The notes: generated from the sequence alone by a model not told the origin. A stretch of 64,000 bases of DNA from Cobetia amphilecti (GCF_020217465.1 NZ_CP084115.1:744001-808000), one strand, 5' to 3'. Positions 37,039 to 46,298 are shown, counted from the stretch's first letter. Translations and numbers: made by a program.

Positions 37039-38367
37039 ATGACTCATGCGATTGCGGATTCCCGCGTTCCCGCACTGCTCGACTTCCTGTCTTCTTCTCC
37101 CACGCCGTGGCACGCGACGGCTTCCATGGCGCAGCGTCTTGAACAGGCGGGCTATCGTCGCCTCAGCGAGACGTCTTCCTGGCAGCTGGTGCCCGGTGAG
37201 CGCGCCTATGTCACGCGCAATGATTCCTCGTTGATCGCCTTTCAGCTCCCGAAGGGTGATACGTCACTGAGCTCACTTCGGATGATCGGTGCGCACACCG
37301 ATTCGCCCTGTCTGCGCCTGAAGCCCAATCCGGCGCAGGCCAGTCAGGGCTGGTTGACGCTGGGCGTCGAGACCTATGGCGGCGTGTTGCTGAGCACCTG
37401 GTTCGATCGCGATCTGGGCCTTGCGGGCCGCGTCCAGGTGCGGCATGCGGACGGTCGTCGCGAGACGCTGCTGCTGACGGTCATGCGTCCGTTTGCCTGC
37501 GTGCCGAGCCTGGCGATCCATCTGGATCGTGACGTCAACAGCGGGCGTGCCATCAATGCCCAGACCCAGATGTCAGCCGTGGTCATGCAGCTTGGGGAAG
37601 AGGTCGGGACGCCCGCGGAGGCCTTCAATGCGCTGTTGATCGAGCTGATCGAGGAGCAGCACGGCGTGCGGGTCGCGGATGTCGTCGACTTCGAGCTGGG
37701 CCTGCACGATCTGCAGCCGGCGGCGCAGTCGGGGCTGAAAGGTGAGTTGATCACCAGTGCGCGCCTCGACAATCTGCTGTCCTGCTTCGTCGGTCTCGAG
37801 GCTCTGCTGGAGGCCGATGGCAGTCAGGGGGCGCTGTTCGTCACCACCGATCATGAGGAAGTCGGCAGTGCCAGCGCCTGTGGTGCCCAGGGGCCCTTCC
37901 TGGCTGATGTGCTCAAGCGCATCAATCACTACGTCGGCTTGGACAGCGAAGAAGGCTATCAGTGCCTCGTGCAGCGCTCCTTGATGATTTCTTGCGATAA
38001 TGCCCACGCCGTGCACCCCAATTTCGCGGACAAGCATGATGCGGGGCATGGGCCGAAGTTGAATGCCGGGCCGGTCATCAAGGTCAATGCCAATCAGCGT
38101 TACGCCACCAACAGCACCACGGCCGGGCTGTTCCGCGAGATGTGTCGCGAGCAGGATGTGCCGGTGCAGACCTTCGTCAGTCGTGCCGACATGGGCTGTG
38201 GCAGCACCATCGGGCCGATCACCGCCAGTGAGGTGGGGGTGCCGACTCTGGATGTAGGGCTGCCGCAGTGGGGCATGCACTCGATTCGTGAGACATCCGG
38301 CAGTGCCGATGTCGCTATGCTGATCAAGGTGCTGGTAGCCTTCTGCAATCGCGAGCAGCTGGACTGA
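37039..38367 (+). CDS. apeB: M18-family aminopeptidase
   Basis: This 442-residue cytosolic zinc aminopeptidase resembles the aspartyl aminopeptidase/ApeB group. It has MIGAHTDSPCLRLKPNP (metal-binding His-Thr-Asp), VFVTTDHEEVGSASACGAQG in the form LFVTTDHEEVGSAS, DNAHAVHPNFADKHD and the C-terminal PQWGMHSIRETSGSAD. These are the M18 metal and catalytic blocks. The start at 37039 fits the family (MTHAIADSRVPALLDFL) and has GAGGA upstream; the frame is open to 36931. The gene is monocistronic. Confidence 0.93.
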   Translation: MTHAIADSRVPALLDFLSSSPTPWHATASMAQRLEQAGYRRLSETSSWQLVPGERAYVTRNDSSLIAFQLPKGDTSLSSLRMIGAHTDSPCLRLKPNPAQASQGWLTLGVETYGGVLLSTWFDRDLGLAGRVQVRHADGRRETLLLTVMRPFACVPSLAIHLDRDVNSGRAINAQTQMSAVVMQLGEEVGTPAEAFNALLIELIEEQHGVRVADVVDFELGLHDLQPAAQSGLKGELITSARLDNLLSCFVGLEALLEADGSQGALFVTTDHEEVGSASACGAQGPFLADVLKRINHYVGLDSEEGYQCLVQRSLMISCDNAHAVHPNFADKHDAGHGPKLNAGPVIKVNANQRYATNSTTAGLFREMCREQDVPVQTFVSRADMGCGSTIGPITASEVGVPTLDVGLPQWGMHSIRETSGSADVAMLIKVLVAFCNREQLD

Positions 38368-38433
38368 GTGGTCGAGCCGGATTGTGCTGAGATAGCGGGC
38401 GCGTAGCGTAATATCGTAAAAAGACGAGCCTGG

Positions 38434-38463
38434 AAAAAGGGCGGCCTGCGGGTCGCCCTTTTT
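38434..38463. terminator. intrinsic terminator of apeB
   Basis: AAAAAGGGCG and CGCCCTTTTT (38434-38443, 38454-38463) form a 10-bp stem with flanking A and T runs, usable in both directions. Confidence 0.88.
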
Positions 38464-38523
38464 GATGCCTGTGACCTGGCTCGAGGGCTGCGGAGCGGGG
38501 CGCTAGGTGCGCGAGCGAAGCGC

Positions 38524-38545
38524 GGTCAAGGTCCGATCAAGGTCT
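38524..38545. repeat. 11-bp tandem duplication
   Basis: GGTCAAGGTCC and GATCAAGGTCT lie side by side between the two terminators. Confidence 0.55.
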
Positions 38546-38565
38546 CGGCGCAGAACGCGCACAAC

Positions 38566-38600
38566 GAAAAAGGCCTGACTGCAAGCAGTCAGGCCTTTCG
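38566..38600 (-). terminator. intrinsic terminator of the second tRNA-Met
   Basis: A 14-bp perfect stem (AAAGGCCTGACTGC and complement) with an AA loop and a T-run on the minus strand lies 10 bp beyond the tRNA 3' end. Confidence 0.88.
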
Positions 38601-38609
38601 AATCTTGGT

Positions 38610-38686
38610 TGGTGGCTACACCCTGATTTGAACAGGGGACCCCATCATTATGAGTGATGTGCTCTAACCAGCTGAGCTATGTAGCC
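38610..38686 (-). tRNA. tRNA-Met (CAT), elongator, second copy
   Basis: The 77 nt are identical to the tRNA-Met at 33454-33530 but on the opposite strand, with CCA encoded and anticodon CAT. The two copies form an exact inverted pair about 5.1 kb apart, enclosing the tRNA-Asn array, prc and apeB. Confidence 0.96.
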
Positions 38687-38767
38687 GTCCAACGGAGGCG
38701 AATATTACGGATTGTCCGTGATGTTGTCAACGCATCAGCGCGAAAAAGTGGCAGGGAATTCATCAGA

Positions 38768-40102
38768 CTAGCGTCCCGGCCGCGCAGCGAGGGCATCAGG
38801 TAGGCTGTCGGAGAGAGAGCTGGGGAGAGCCTCTCGCGAGATGGCGCGTGCGATGAGGTCGCCACTGGCGCAGGCCAGCGTGAAGCCCAGGCTGCCATGG
38901 CCGACGTTCAGCCACAGATTGTCCGGGCTGTTCGCTTGCCGGGGACGGCCGAGGATCGGCGGCCCCTTGGGCGTACTGGGGCGCAGTCCGGCCCAGGGAG
39001 TGGCCTGCGCGAAATCGCCGGCTTCGGGGAAGGTATCGCTGGCCAGCTTGCGCAGGGCGGCAATGCGCTGCTCATCCAGTTCGGGGTGGAAGCTGTCGCG
39101 TTCCCGCTGGCCGATATCCACCATCGCCGCGACGCGCAGCTGGCGCGATGCCGACGACTCCAGGTCGGCGTAGACCACCTTGCGTGCCGAGTCGGTGACG
39201 CTGATGCGCGGCGCGGCCGTCTCCGGGGTGTCAGCTGCCAGTGGCAGGGTGAGGCTATAGCCCTTGAGCGGCTGCAGGGGCAGGTGGATGCCCAGTGGGC
39301 GCACCAGCTCGGCGGCATGATTGCCGGCCGCGATGACGACCTCTTCGACGGCATGGCATTCTCGGCGGCCATCAAGGTGTCTGAGCTCGAGCTGCGCGAT
39401 GCGACCGTTGCGTGCGCTCAGCGGGGCGACGCGCGTGTTGGCGATGCGCGTGTAGCGCCTGGAGGCCTGCAGCTTGCGCTCCAGCGCCTGACAGAAGGCA
39501 TGGCAATCCGCCGTCTCGTCCGAGGCGCTGAAGATGCCGCCCGACAGATGGGCTTGCTGATGGGCCAGTGAGGGCTCCAGCGCGATGCATTGGCGCGCAT
39601 CGAGCACCTGCTGGTCCTGCGGGGCGACGCGCGCGGCGGCCGCCTTGTCGAGCGCCACCGGGTCACGATGGATCACCAGCTTGCCGCGCTGCTGCCAGGC
39701 GAAGTCGCCGAGCGCATCTCGAGTGCGCCACTCGCTCATGATCGCCTGGCTGTGCAGGGCCAGCGAGAGCATTTGCGCTGCGCTGGCCTGATGGGTGCGG
39801 TGATTGCAGGCGGCCACAAAGCGGGCCATCCAGCGCCATTGTGCGGGGTCCAGATTCGGGCGCAGTTTCAGCGGTGCCTCATTGCCTGCCAAAAGCCACT
39901 TGATGGCCTGGCGGGGCACGCCGCTATCGGCCAGTGGCGCCACATAGCGATAGCTCAGCTGGCCGCCATTGGCGTGGCTGGTCTCGCTGGCGACCTCGGC
40001 ATGGGCGTCGATCAGGGTCACGCAGTGGCCGGCGCGTACCAGGGCGTGGGCACTGGCGAGGCCGATCACGCCGCCTCCGATGAGAGTCACGTGGCGTTGC
40101 AT
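38768..40102 (-). CDS. dadA: FAD-dependent D-amino acid dehydrogenase (DadA-like)
   Basis: This 444-residue FAD enzyme of the DadA/DAO family oxidatively deaminates D-amino acids, typically at the inner membrane. It has the N-terminal dinucleotide motif VTLIGGGVIGLASAHALVRAGH, then ETSHANGGQLSYRYVAPLAD, and near the C-terminus WAGLRPSTPKGPPILGRP and NVGHGSLGFTLACASGDLIA. That is the DadA signature set. No alanine racemase gene (dadX) is adjacent. It is divergent from a LysR-type gene, the likely regulator. Related oxidases with other amine substrates cannot be excluded. Confidence 0.85.
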   Translation of the reverse strand: MQRHVTLIGGGVIGLASAHALVRAGHCVTLIDAHAEVASETSHANGGQLSYRYVAPLADSGVPRQAIKWLLAGNEAPLKLRPNLDPAQWRWMARFVAACNHRTHQASAAQMLSLALHSQAIMSEWRTRDALGDFAWQQRGKLVIHRDPVALDKAAAARVAPQDQQVLDARQCIALEPSLAHQQAHLSGGIFSASDETADCHAFCQALERKLQASRRYTRIANTRVAPLSARNGRIAQLELRHLDGRRECHAVEEVVIAAGNHAAELVRPLGIHLPLQPLKGYSLTLPLAADTPETAAPRISVTDSARKVVYADLESSASRQLRVAAMVDIGQRERDSFHPELDEQRIAALRKLASDTFPEAGDFAQATPWAGLRPSTPKGPPILGRPRQANSPDNLWLNVGHGSLGFTLACASGDLIARAISREALPSSLSDSLPDALAARPGR

Positions 40103-40192
40103 GCTGGGCTCCCGGGTCGTGAAGGTCGTGTTGCGTTGTGTTCGAGCTTGCCGGTCGCTGGCGTGAGTGGCGAATGAAAAGGATGTGCTGCG

Positions 40193-40211
40193 CCATAACC
40201 CGAGGTTATGG
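40193..40211. promoter_or_regulatory. LysR-type operator between dadA and lysR gene
   Basis: CCATAACC (40193-40200) and GGTTATGG (40204-40211) form a perfect 8-bp dyad around CGA. It includes the T-N11-A core of LysR-type sites (T40196, A40208). It lies about 90 bp before each divergent gene. Confidence 0.7.
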
Positions 40212-40239
40212 GGTAATCTGATGCGCAGGCGCTCAATTG

Positions 40240-40263
40240 CGCCCTCAAGTACGCCCTCAAGTA
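40240..40263. repeat. 12-bp perfect tandem duplication
   Basis: CGCCCTCAAGTA occurs twice in succession (40240-40251, 40252-40263), with degenerate flanking copies, just upstream of the LysR-type start. Confidence 0.8.
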
Positions 40264-40296
40264 AGCCCTCTAGACAACCGGACAGGGAGATAGCGC

Positions 40297-41247
40297 ATGC
40301 GGCTCAGGGACCTGGAGATCTTTCACGCCGTCCTGCAGGCCGGCAGCGTGACCGGTGCGGCGCGGTTGCTGCATATCTCCCAGCCAGCGGCGAGCAAGGC
40401 GCTGCAGCAGGTCGAGCGCCAGTGGGGCATCACGCTGTTCACGCGCAGTGCAGGGCAGCTTCATCCCACCGAGGAGGCGCGCAAGCTGGAAGCGGCCAGT
40501 CAGGGAATGCTCGGTCAGCTGGACGATGTGAGACGGCTGGTCGATGGCTTGCGTGAGGGCGAGGCGCGCACGCTCAAGGTGGTGGCGACGCCTGCCATCG
40601 CCCAGCAATTGCTGCCGCAGGCGCTGGGTCAGTGGCGCCGGCGTCAGCCGCGGGTCAGCTGTGAGCTGGCGACCCAGCATACCCGCGAGATCGTCGATGC
40701 CCTGTTGCTGCATGAGGTCGATATCGCCTTCACGCTGAGTGCGCCGACGCATCCTGCGCTGATGACGCGACCGTTGGTGCGCATGCCGCTACTGGTGCTC
40801 GCGCCCGCAGGGTATTGGGCACAGGACTGTCAGCAGACGCCGATGACGGTGGCGGAGTTAGCCGGTCAGCGCCTGATCGCGCTGGGAGCGCACGACCCGC
40901 TGGCGCGGCGACTCGATGGTCTGCTGGCGAGCGTGGCGCAGGAAGCTTCAAGCGCTTTGCCATCTTCACCGCGCATCGTGACGCGTGTGCAGACCTATCC
41001 ACTGGCGGCGGCGCTGGTTCAGGCGGGGGAGGGGCTGGCGGTGGTCGATGCGCTCACGGCGCATGCCGCCACTACGGAGCGCGGCTTGAGCGCGCGTCAG
41101 ATGCCCCAGGCGGGTGAGCTGGTGCTGAGCGCCGTGTGGCGACGCGAGGCGGGGCGTTCGCGGCTGGCCCAGTCGCTGGCGGACCAGCTCGCCAGGCAGG
41201 CCGCGCAGTGGCTGCAGGTGCCGCTGGCAGAGCACTCTACGGTCTGA
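40297..41247 (+). CDS. LysR-family transcriptional regulator
   Basis: This 316-residue regulator has the LysR HTH at about 1-60 (LRDLEIFHAVLQAGSVTGAARLL, ISQPAASKALQQVERQWG, LFTRSAGQLHPTEEA). A periplasmic-binding-protein-like effector domain follows from about 90. It is divergent from the dadA-like gene with a dyad between them, so it probably controls that gene. The ligand would then be a D-amino acid or related compound, by inference. An array of 16-bp repeats follows its stop. Confidence 0.9.
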   Translation: MRLRDLEIFHAVLQAGSVTGAARLLHISQPAASKALQQVERQWGITLFTRSAGQLHPTEEARKLEAASQGMLGQLDDVRRLVDGLREGEARTLKVVATPAIAQQLLPQALGQWRRRQPRVSCELATQHTREIVDALLLHEVDIAFTLSAPTHPALMTRPLVRMPLLVLAPAGYWAQDCQQTPMTVAELAGQRLIALGAHDPLARRLDGLLASVAQEASSALPSSPRIVTRVQTYPLAAALVQAGEGLAVVDALTAHAATTERGLSARQMPQAGELVLSAVWRREAGRSRLAQSLADQLARQAAQWLQVPLAEHSTV

Positions 41248-41255
41248 GTCCATCG

Positions 41256-41287
41256 CTGGTTGAGGTCTCCACTGGTTGAGACCTCCA
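41256..41287. repeat. 16-bp tandem duplication
   Basis: CTGGTTGAGGTCTCCA (41256-41271) and CTGGTTGAGACCTCCA (41272-41287) begin 9 bp after the LysR-type stop. Confidence 0.78.
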
Positions 41288-41334
41288 TGGCTTGATCGGT
41301 GTCCCTGCTTGAGCAGTTTCCCGCGCCACAACGC

Positions 41335-41372
41335 AGAACGGCCCTGACCTCGTGAGAGATCAGGGCCGTTCT
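41335..41372. terminator. bidirectional hairpin terminator
   Basis: A 13-bp stem (AGAACGGCCCTGA / TCAGGGCCGTTCT) with a 12-nt loop lies between the convergent LysR-type gene and ychF. Confidence 0.75.
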
Positions 41373-41432
41373 GTCAGGACGGGCTGTCAGGGCGTCAGCT
41401 GGGCCCGGGCGTCGCCGGGCACCGGTGAGCCA

Positions 41433-42524
41433 TCAGACATTGAAGCGGTAGTGCACCACGTCGCCATCCTTGAGGATGTAGTCCTTGCCTTCCAGGCGCC
41501 ATTTGCCGGCATCCTTGGCGCCTTGCTCGCCCTTGTAGGCGATGAAGTCGGCATAGGAGATGACTTCGGCACGGATGAAGCCTTTCTGGAAGTCGGTGTG
41601 GATGACACCAGCGCCTTCCGGTGCGGTAGCGCCGATCTTGACGGTCCAGGCACGCACTTCCTTCACGCCAGCGGTGAAGTAGGTCTGCAGACCCAGCAGC
41701 TCGTAACCGGCGCGGATGACGCGGTCCAGGCCCGGCTCTTCCATGCCCAGTTCGTCGAGGAACATCTCGCGCTCTTCCTCGTCCAGCTCGGCGATCTCGG
41801 CTTCGATCTTGTTGCACACCGGCACGACGCTGGCGCCTTCGTTGGCGGCAATGCCGCGCACGATATCGAGGTAGGGATTGTTCTCGAAGCCTTCCTCGCT
41901 GACGTTGGCGATGTACATGGTCGGCTTGAGGGTCAGGAAGCCGAAGCCGCGCACGATCTTCAGGTCGTCATCGCTGAGACCGAAGCTGCGCAGCGGCTGG
42001 CCTTCGGCCAGGTGCGGCTGGATGCGTTCCAGCACGGCCTTGGTGGCGATGGCTTCCTTGTCGCCGCCCTTGGCGACGCGGGCCAGACGCTGGATGCTGC
42101 GCTCGACGCTGTCGAGATCGGCCAGGGCCAGCTCGATGTTGATGGTCTCGATGTCGGCGGCCGGGTCGACGTGGTTGGCGACGTGGATGACGTTGTCATC
42201 CTCGAAGCAGCGCACCACGTGCGCGATGGCGTCGGTCTCACGGATGTTGGCCAGGAACTTGTTGCCCAGACCTTCGCCCTTGGAAGCGCCCGCGACCAGA
42301 CCCGCGATGTCGACGAATTCCATGGTGGTCGGGATCACCTTCTCCGGCTTGACGATCTCGGCCAGCGCGTTCAGGCGAGGGTCAGGCATCGGCACGATAC
42401 CGGTGTTCGGCTCGATGGTGCAGAAGGGGAAGTTCTCGGCGTCAATGCCAGACTTGGTCAGTGCATTGAAGAGAGTGGACTTGCCGACGTTCGGCAGGCC
42501 GACGATGCCGCAATTGAAACCCAT
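41433..42524 (-). CDS. ychF: redox-regulated ATPase YchF
   Basis: YchF is an Obg-family P-loop NTPase that prefers ATP and associates with ribosomes. The start [23 protein letters not shown] gives Walker A (GLPNVGKS), [20 protein letters not shown] is the G3/switch segment, and a TGS domain closes the protein ([28 protein letters not shown]). The length of 363 equals that of E. coli YchF; the frame is open to 42638. It is the last gene of the minus-strand series from lolB; a pth-ychF pairing is widely conserved, although 298 bp separate them here. Confidence 0.97.
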   Translation of the reverse strand: MGFNCGIVGLPNVGKSTLFNALTKSGIDAENFPFCTIEPNTGIVPMPDPRLNALAEIVKPEKVIPTTMEFVDIAGLVAGASKGEGLGNKFLANIRETDAIAHVVRCFEDDNVIHVANHVDPAADIETINIELALADLDSVERSIQRLARVAKGGDKEAIATKAVLERIQPHLAEGQPLRSFGLSDDDLKIVRGFGFLTLKPTMYIANVSEEGFENNPYLDIVRGIAANEGASVVPVCNKIEAEIAELDEEEREMFLDELGMEEPGLDRVIRAGYELLGLQTYFTAGVKEVRAWTVKIGATAPEGAGVIHTDFQKGFIRAEVISYADFIAYKGEQGAKDAGKWRLEGKDYILKDGDVVHYRFNV

Positions 42525-42822
42525 GGCGCTAGATCCTGGTGTGACGTATCGAATGGGGCGTGGCACTGGCAGTCGTCTCGACCAGCAGGCTCTGAGTGCA
42601 CAGGCACTGGGCATGCGGGGAAACGAGTGGGCAGGCACGGAATGAAGACAGGCGGGAAGTGTAAGGCCTCATGCCGCCGAGGTCATCCATTGGGCGCATG
42701 TCGCGCGGCAAATGATGCCTTTTGCTGCTGATCGCGTGGCGAGACGCGCGCACGCAAGCGAGGTGATGCGCTGAGCGAATCACCGAAATTCGGAGAGGGG
42801 TGATGCCGGGTGATGCAGAGGT

Positions 42823-43407
42823 TCAGCTCTTGAAGGAATGCAGGCGATTCATGGCCCGTGCCCATTCGCCACTGATGGCGTCGGGGAGGGTCATCACCAC
42901 TTCGTCGATGGCGTCGTCGATGGCCTGGCGTTCAGCCTTGCCGGGACGCCCGAGCACGAAGTTGGTCACCAGCTTGGCATTGCCGGGGTGGCCGATGCCG
43001 ATGCGGGCACGATGGAACGACTTGTCGTTGCCCAGTGCACTGATGATGTCGCGCAACCCGTTGTGACCGCCATGGCCGCCACCCTGCTTGTAGCGGGCGG
43101 TGCCGGGGTCGATGTCCAGCTCATCGTGGGCGACGAGCAGTTCATCCGGGGCGAGCTTGTAGAAGTTGCACAATGCGGCCACGGCCTGACCGCTGCGATT
43201 CATGAACGTCGATGGGAACAGCAAATGCAGATCCTGACCGGCGAAGTGGACCTTCGCGTATTGGCCATGGAACTTGCGTTCCGGACGCAACGTGGTGTGA
43301 CCGTGGCGCGCAAGAGCGTCAAGGAGCCAGACGCCGGCATTGTGACGGGTGTCTTCGTATTCGTTCCCCGGGTTACCGAGGCCGATGATCGCTTTCACTC
43401 GTGACAT
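42823..43407 (-). CDS. pth: peptidyl-tRNA hydrolase
   Basis: Pth releases peptides from prematurely dissociated peptidyl-tRNAs in the cytosol. The sequence has IIGLGNPGNEYEDTRHNAG (catalytic His in TRHNAG), FMNRSGQAV and the C-terminal HDELDIDPGTARYKQGGGHGGHNGLRDI block split over conserved strands. Its length of 194 is standard. It follows rplY at a short distance on the same strand. Confidence 0.97.
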   Translation of the reverse strand: MSRVKAIIGLGNPGNEYEDTRHNAGVWLLDALARHGHTTLRPERKFHGQYAKVHFAGQDLHLLFPSTFMNRSGQAVAALCNFYKLAPDELLVAHDELDIDPGTARYKQGGGHGGHNGLRDIISALGNDKSFHRARIGIGHPGNAKLVTNFVLGRPGKAERQAIDDAIDEVVMTLPDAISGEWARAMNRLHSFKS

Positions 43408-43436
43408 GCGCTGTCTGGCTCCTTGATCAGGCTGCG

Positions 43437-44072
43437 TTATTCTGCAGCAGGTGCTTCTTCGCCTTCAGCAGCATCTTCTGCGTCAGCAGAGATGTTCGGA
43501 CGAGTGACGTTGACCACAGCGGTGTCGTGATCGGCACCGTGGGACAGGGCAACGGACTCGGCGCCTTCCGGCAGAGCGATGTCGGACAGGTGCAGGGTGT
43601 GGCCAACTTCCAGCTTGGACACGTCCAGCTCCAGGTATTCCGGCAGGGCTTCCGGCAGGCAGCTGATTTCGACGTCAGTCGCCAGGACGTGCAGGACGCC
43701 GTCCTGGTCCTTGACACCGACACAGGCTTCCTGACCAGTGATGTGCAGCGGCACGTTCATGGTCAGTTTGTGGGTCGGATCGATGCGCAGGAAGTCAACG
43801 TGAGTCAGCAGCGGCTTGAACGGGTGACGCTGCAGGTCACGGATGACGACTTTCTCGGTCTTGCCCGCAACATTCAGGGTGATGATGGAGGAGTAGAACG
43901 CCTCATCGTCAACCGCCTTGTACAGGCTCGGCTTGTCGATCATGACCGGAGTCGGGGCCTGGTCGGCACCGTAGATGATGGCCGGCACGAAGTCGTTCGT
44001 ACGACGCAGGCGGCGGCTCGCACCTTTCCCCAGGTCTTCACGAACTTCAGCATTCAGTTTGAACAGTTTCAT
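43437..44072 (-). CDS. rplY: 50S ribosomal protein L25 (Ctc form)
   Basis: L25 binds 5S rRNA in the large subunit. This is the two-domain Ctc/TL5 form of 211 residues rather than the short E. coli form. The N-terminal 5S-binding domain is about 1-95 ([19 protein letters not shown]); the second beta domain follows ([19 protein letters not shown]) with an acidic Ala/Glu tail. Between prs and this gene lie three consecutive hairpins. Confidence 0.96.
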   Translation of the reverse strand: MKLFKLNAEVREDLGKGASRRLRRTNDFVPAIIYGADQAPTPVMIDKPSLYKAVDDEAFYSSIITLNVAGKTEKVVIRDLQRHPFKPLLTHVDFLRIDPTHKLTMNVPLHITGQEACVGVKDQDGVLHVLATDVEISCLPEALPEYLELDVSKLEVGHTLHLSDIALPEGAESVALSHGADHDTAVVNVTRPNISADAEDAAEGEEAPAAE

Positions 44073-44101
44073 TTTGCAGATACCTCAAGGGTCTAATGAG
44101 A

Positions 44102-44200
44102 ATCCGGTAGCCCCCGCGACCAGAGCGCTACCGGATCCATGAGGCCGGCCCGGAGATTTCCGGGCCGGCCGCTTGTCGGCAGATGACGGATCATCTGCCG
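44102..44200 (-). promoter_or_regulatory. three consecutive hairpins between prs and rplY
   Basis: Perfect stems are ATCCGGTAGC/GCTACCGGAT (44102-44136), GGCCGGCCCGGA/TCCGGGCCGGCC (44143-44170) and CGGCAGATGA/TCATCTGCCG (44177-44200). No T-run follows any of them on the minus strand. They fall in the rplY 5' leader and could be processing sites, weak terminators or an autoregulatory element for L25. Confidence 0.6.
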
Positions 44201-44251
44201 TTGTCAGTGCCTCTTCCCCGAGCAGCGGCGAGCAGGGCCCGCCGACAGGAC

Positions 44252-45193
44252 TCAGTGGAACATGGCGCTGACGGATTCTTCATTGCTGACGCGACGGATC
44301 GCCTCGGCGATCAGGCCAGCGACTGTCAGCTGGCGGATCTTGCCGGAACGACGCGCGGCGTCGGACAGCGGGATGGTGTCGGCAACCACCACTTCGTCGA
44401 GGACGGAGTTGGTGATGTTGTCGACCGCCGGGCCAGACAGGATCGCGTGGGACGCATAGGCCACGACGCGGTTGGCGCCATGATCCTTGAGTGCCTCGCC
44501 CGCCTTGCACAGGGTGCCGGCGGTATCGATCATGTCATCGACCAGCACGCAGGTGCGGTCCTTGATATCACCGATGATGTTCATCACCTGGGCCTGGTTG
44601 GCCTGGGGACGACGCTTGTCGATGATGGCCAGCTCGCAGTTGAGCTGCTTGGCGATGGCACGGGCACGTACCACGCCGCCCACATCCGGGGAGACGACGA
44701 TCAGGTTGTCATAGTTCTGACGTTCGATGTCGTCGAGCAGGATCGGTGAGCCGTAGACGTTGTCCACCGGCACATCGAAGAAGCCCTGGATCTGATCGGC
44801 ATGCAGGTCCATGGTCATGACGCGATTGACGCCAGCCTTGACCATCATGTCCGCGACCACCTTCGCCGAGATCGGCACGCGAGCAGAGCGCACGCGGCGG
44901 TCCTGACGGGCGTAACCGAAGTAGGGAACGACCGCAGTGATACGCGCCGCAGACGCACGACGCAACGCGTCCACCATCAGGATCAGCTCCATCAGGTTGT
45001 CGTTGGTCGGTGCGCAGGTGGACTGCATGATGAAGACGTCCTTGCCGCGAACGTTTTCGTTGATTTCTACCGCAATCTCGCCATCGCTGAACTGACCGAC
45101 GGTTGCATGGCCCAGGCGGGTATCGAGGGCTTCAGCTACCTTGCGGGCGAGAGCGGGATTGGCATTCCCCGCGAATACCATCAGTTTTGACAC
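44252..45193 (-). CDS. prs: ribose-phosphate pyrophosphokinase
   Basis: Prs makes PRPP from ribose 5-phosphate and ATP, feeding nucleotide, histidine and tryptophan synthesis. Class I landmarks are [13 protein letters not shown] at the start, [25 protein letters not shown], the Asp/His motif [13 protein letters not shown] and the PRPP loop [13 protein letters not shown]. Its length of 313 is standard. It lies between tRNA-Gln and rplY, a gene order shared with pseudomonads. Confidence 0.97.
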   Translation of the reverse strand: MSKLMVFAGNANPALARKVAEALDTRLGHATVGQFSDGEIAVEINENVRGKDVFIMQSTCAPTNDNLMELILMVDALRRASAARITAVVPYFGYARQDRRVRSARVPISAKVVADMMVKAGVNRVMTMDLHADQIQGFFDVPVDNVYGSPILLDDIERQNYDNLIVVSPDVGGVVRARAIAKQLNCELAIIDKRRPQANQAQVMNIIGDIKDRTCVLVDDMIDTAGTLCKAGEALKDHGANRVVAYASHAILSGPAVDNITNSVLDEVVVADTIPLSDAARRSGKIRQLTVAGLIAEAIRRVSNEESVSAMFH

Positions 45194-45265
45194 GCGCAGC
45201 CACCTTTGGAGTCTTGTGGGATCTCGGGAGTGGAGAATTCCGGGTTGACCGGGAACGGCCAGGAT

Positions 45266-45340
45266 TGGCTGGGGTACCAGGATTCGAACCTGGGAATGTC
45301 GGTACCAGAAACCGGTGCCTTACCACTTGGCGATACCCCA
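45266..45340 (-). tRNA. tRNA-Gln (CTG)
   Basis: This 75-nt cloverleaf begins TGGGGTATCGCCAAGTGG and has anticodon loop TTCTGGT and an encoded GCCA end. The anticodon stem reads CCGGT/ACCGA, giving a C-A mismatch at its outermost pair. It lies between ispE and prs on the same strand, as in pseudomonads, and is probably processed from the operon transcript. Confidence 0.95.
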
Positions 45341-45369
45341 GCAACGTTCACTTCAACCAGTTGCTGTGC

Positions 45370-46242
45370 TCAGGCCGAAGCCAGAGCGGCATGTAGAGGG
45401 GAGATATTGCAACCGCGTGCCGAGAAGGCGTGCCACATCGGGCGCTCGAGTTCGAGTCGACCCAGCACCTCGCTGGCCTGTCGTGCGTCGTCAAACGCAC
45501 AGAACACACAGGCGCCGGTGCCCGTCAGTCTGGCGGTGCCGAACTGGTCCAGCCAGTCCAGGGCGTCGGCGACTGCCGGGTACAAAGTGCGCACCACGAC
45601 TTCACAGTCGTTGCGGCCCCCCTGCAGTGCGCGCGCCATACTAATCGCGAGGCTGGAACGTGTCAATTGCGGGTGGCCGAACACGGCGGGTGTCGCGACC
45701 TCGACACCGGGGTGGATCACCACGAACCATGGGGTGTCCAGCGGGGCTGGCACCAGGCGTTCGCCGATGCCTTCGGCCCAGGCGGCGAAGCCACGCACGA
45801 ACACCGGCACATCCGCGCCGAGCGACAGCCCGAGCTCGGCAAGGGCGTCTTCGCCAAGCTCGAGCCCCCAGAGTCTGTCCAGTGCCAGCAGGGTCGTGGC
45901 GGCGTCGCTGCTGCCGCCCCCCAGGCCGCCACCCATCGGCAGCACTTTCTCCAGCGTGATATCGACACCGGGCAATGCGGTGGGTGACGCGACCTTGCCC
46001 TGCGCGTGTGCGGCTTCTCGCAGCAGGCGCGCGGCGCGCACGATCAGGTTGGCCTCTTCGGGCACGCCTTCAATAGGCGGTGAGAGGCGGATGGCCTCAT
46101 CGTCGCGCAGCGTGAAGCTGAGGCTGTCGCCGTGCTCGAGAAACTGGAACAGCGTCTGCAGCTCGTGATAGCCATCGGCGCGCTGGCCCGTGATATGCAG
46201 CATGCGATTGAGCTTGGCCGGTGCCGGCAGGGTGAGAGTCAT
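45370..46242 (-). CDS. ispE: 4-diphosphocytidyl-2-C-methyl-D-erythritol kinase
   Basis: IspE is the GHMP kinase of the MEP isoprenoid pathway. LPAPAKLNRMLHITGQRADGYH is the N-terminal family signature and VLPMGGGLGGGSSDAA the ATP-binding GHMP loop. The frame is open to 46398, but the ATG at 46242 aligns residue for residue with the E. coli start and gives 290 residues; an ATG at 46275 is the alternative. It follows lolB closely on the same strand. Confidence 0.94.
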   Translation of the reverse strand: MTLTLPAPAKLNRMLHITGQRADGYHELQTLFQFLEHGDSLSFTLRDDEAIRLSPPIEGVPEEANLIVRAARLLREAAHAQGKVASPTALPGVDITLEKVLPMGGGLGGGSSDAATTLLALDRLWGLELGEDALAELGLSLGADVPVFVRGFAAWAEGIGERLVPAPLDTPWFVVIHPGVEVATPAVFGHPQLTRSSLAISMARALQGGRNDCEVVVRTLYPAVADALDWLDQFGTARLTGTGACVFCAFDDARQASEVLGRLELERPMWHAFSARGCNISPLHAALASA

Positions 46243-46298
46243 GGTCGATGCGGATGCGGCTGTCGGGGTCGTCATGGAAGAAGGAGAAGGTGTCACGA

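Noticed and set aside
33454-38686. Inverted tRNA-Met pair considered as ends of a mobile element
   Set aside because: The enclosed genes are ordinary housekeeping genes (prc, apeB, tRNA-Asn) with no integrase, transposase or attachment-site duplication.
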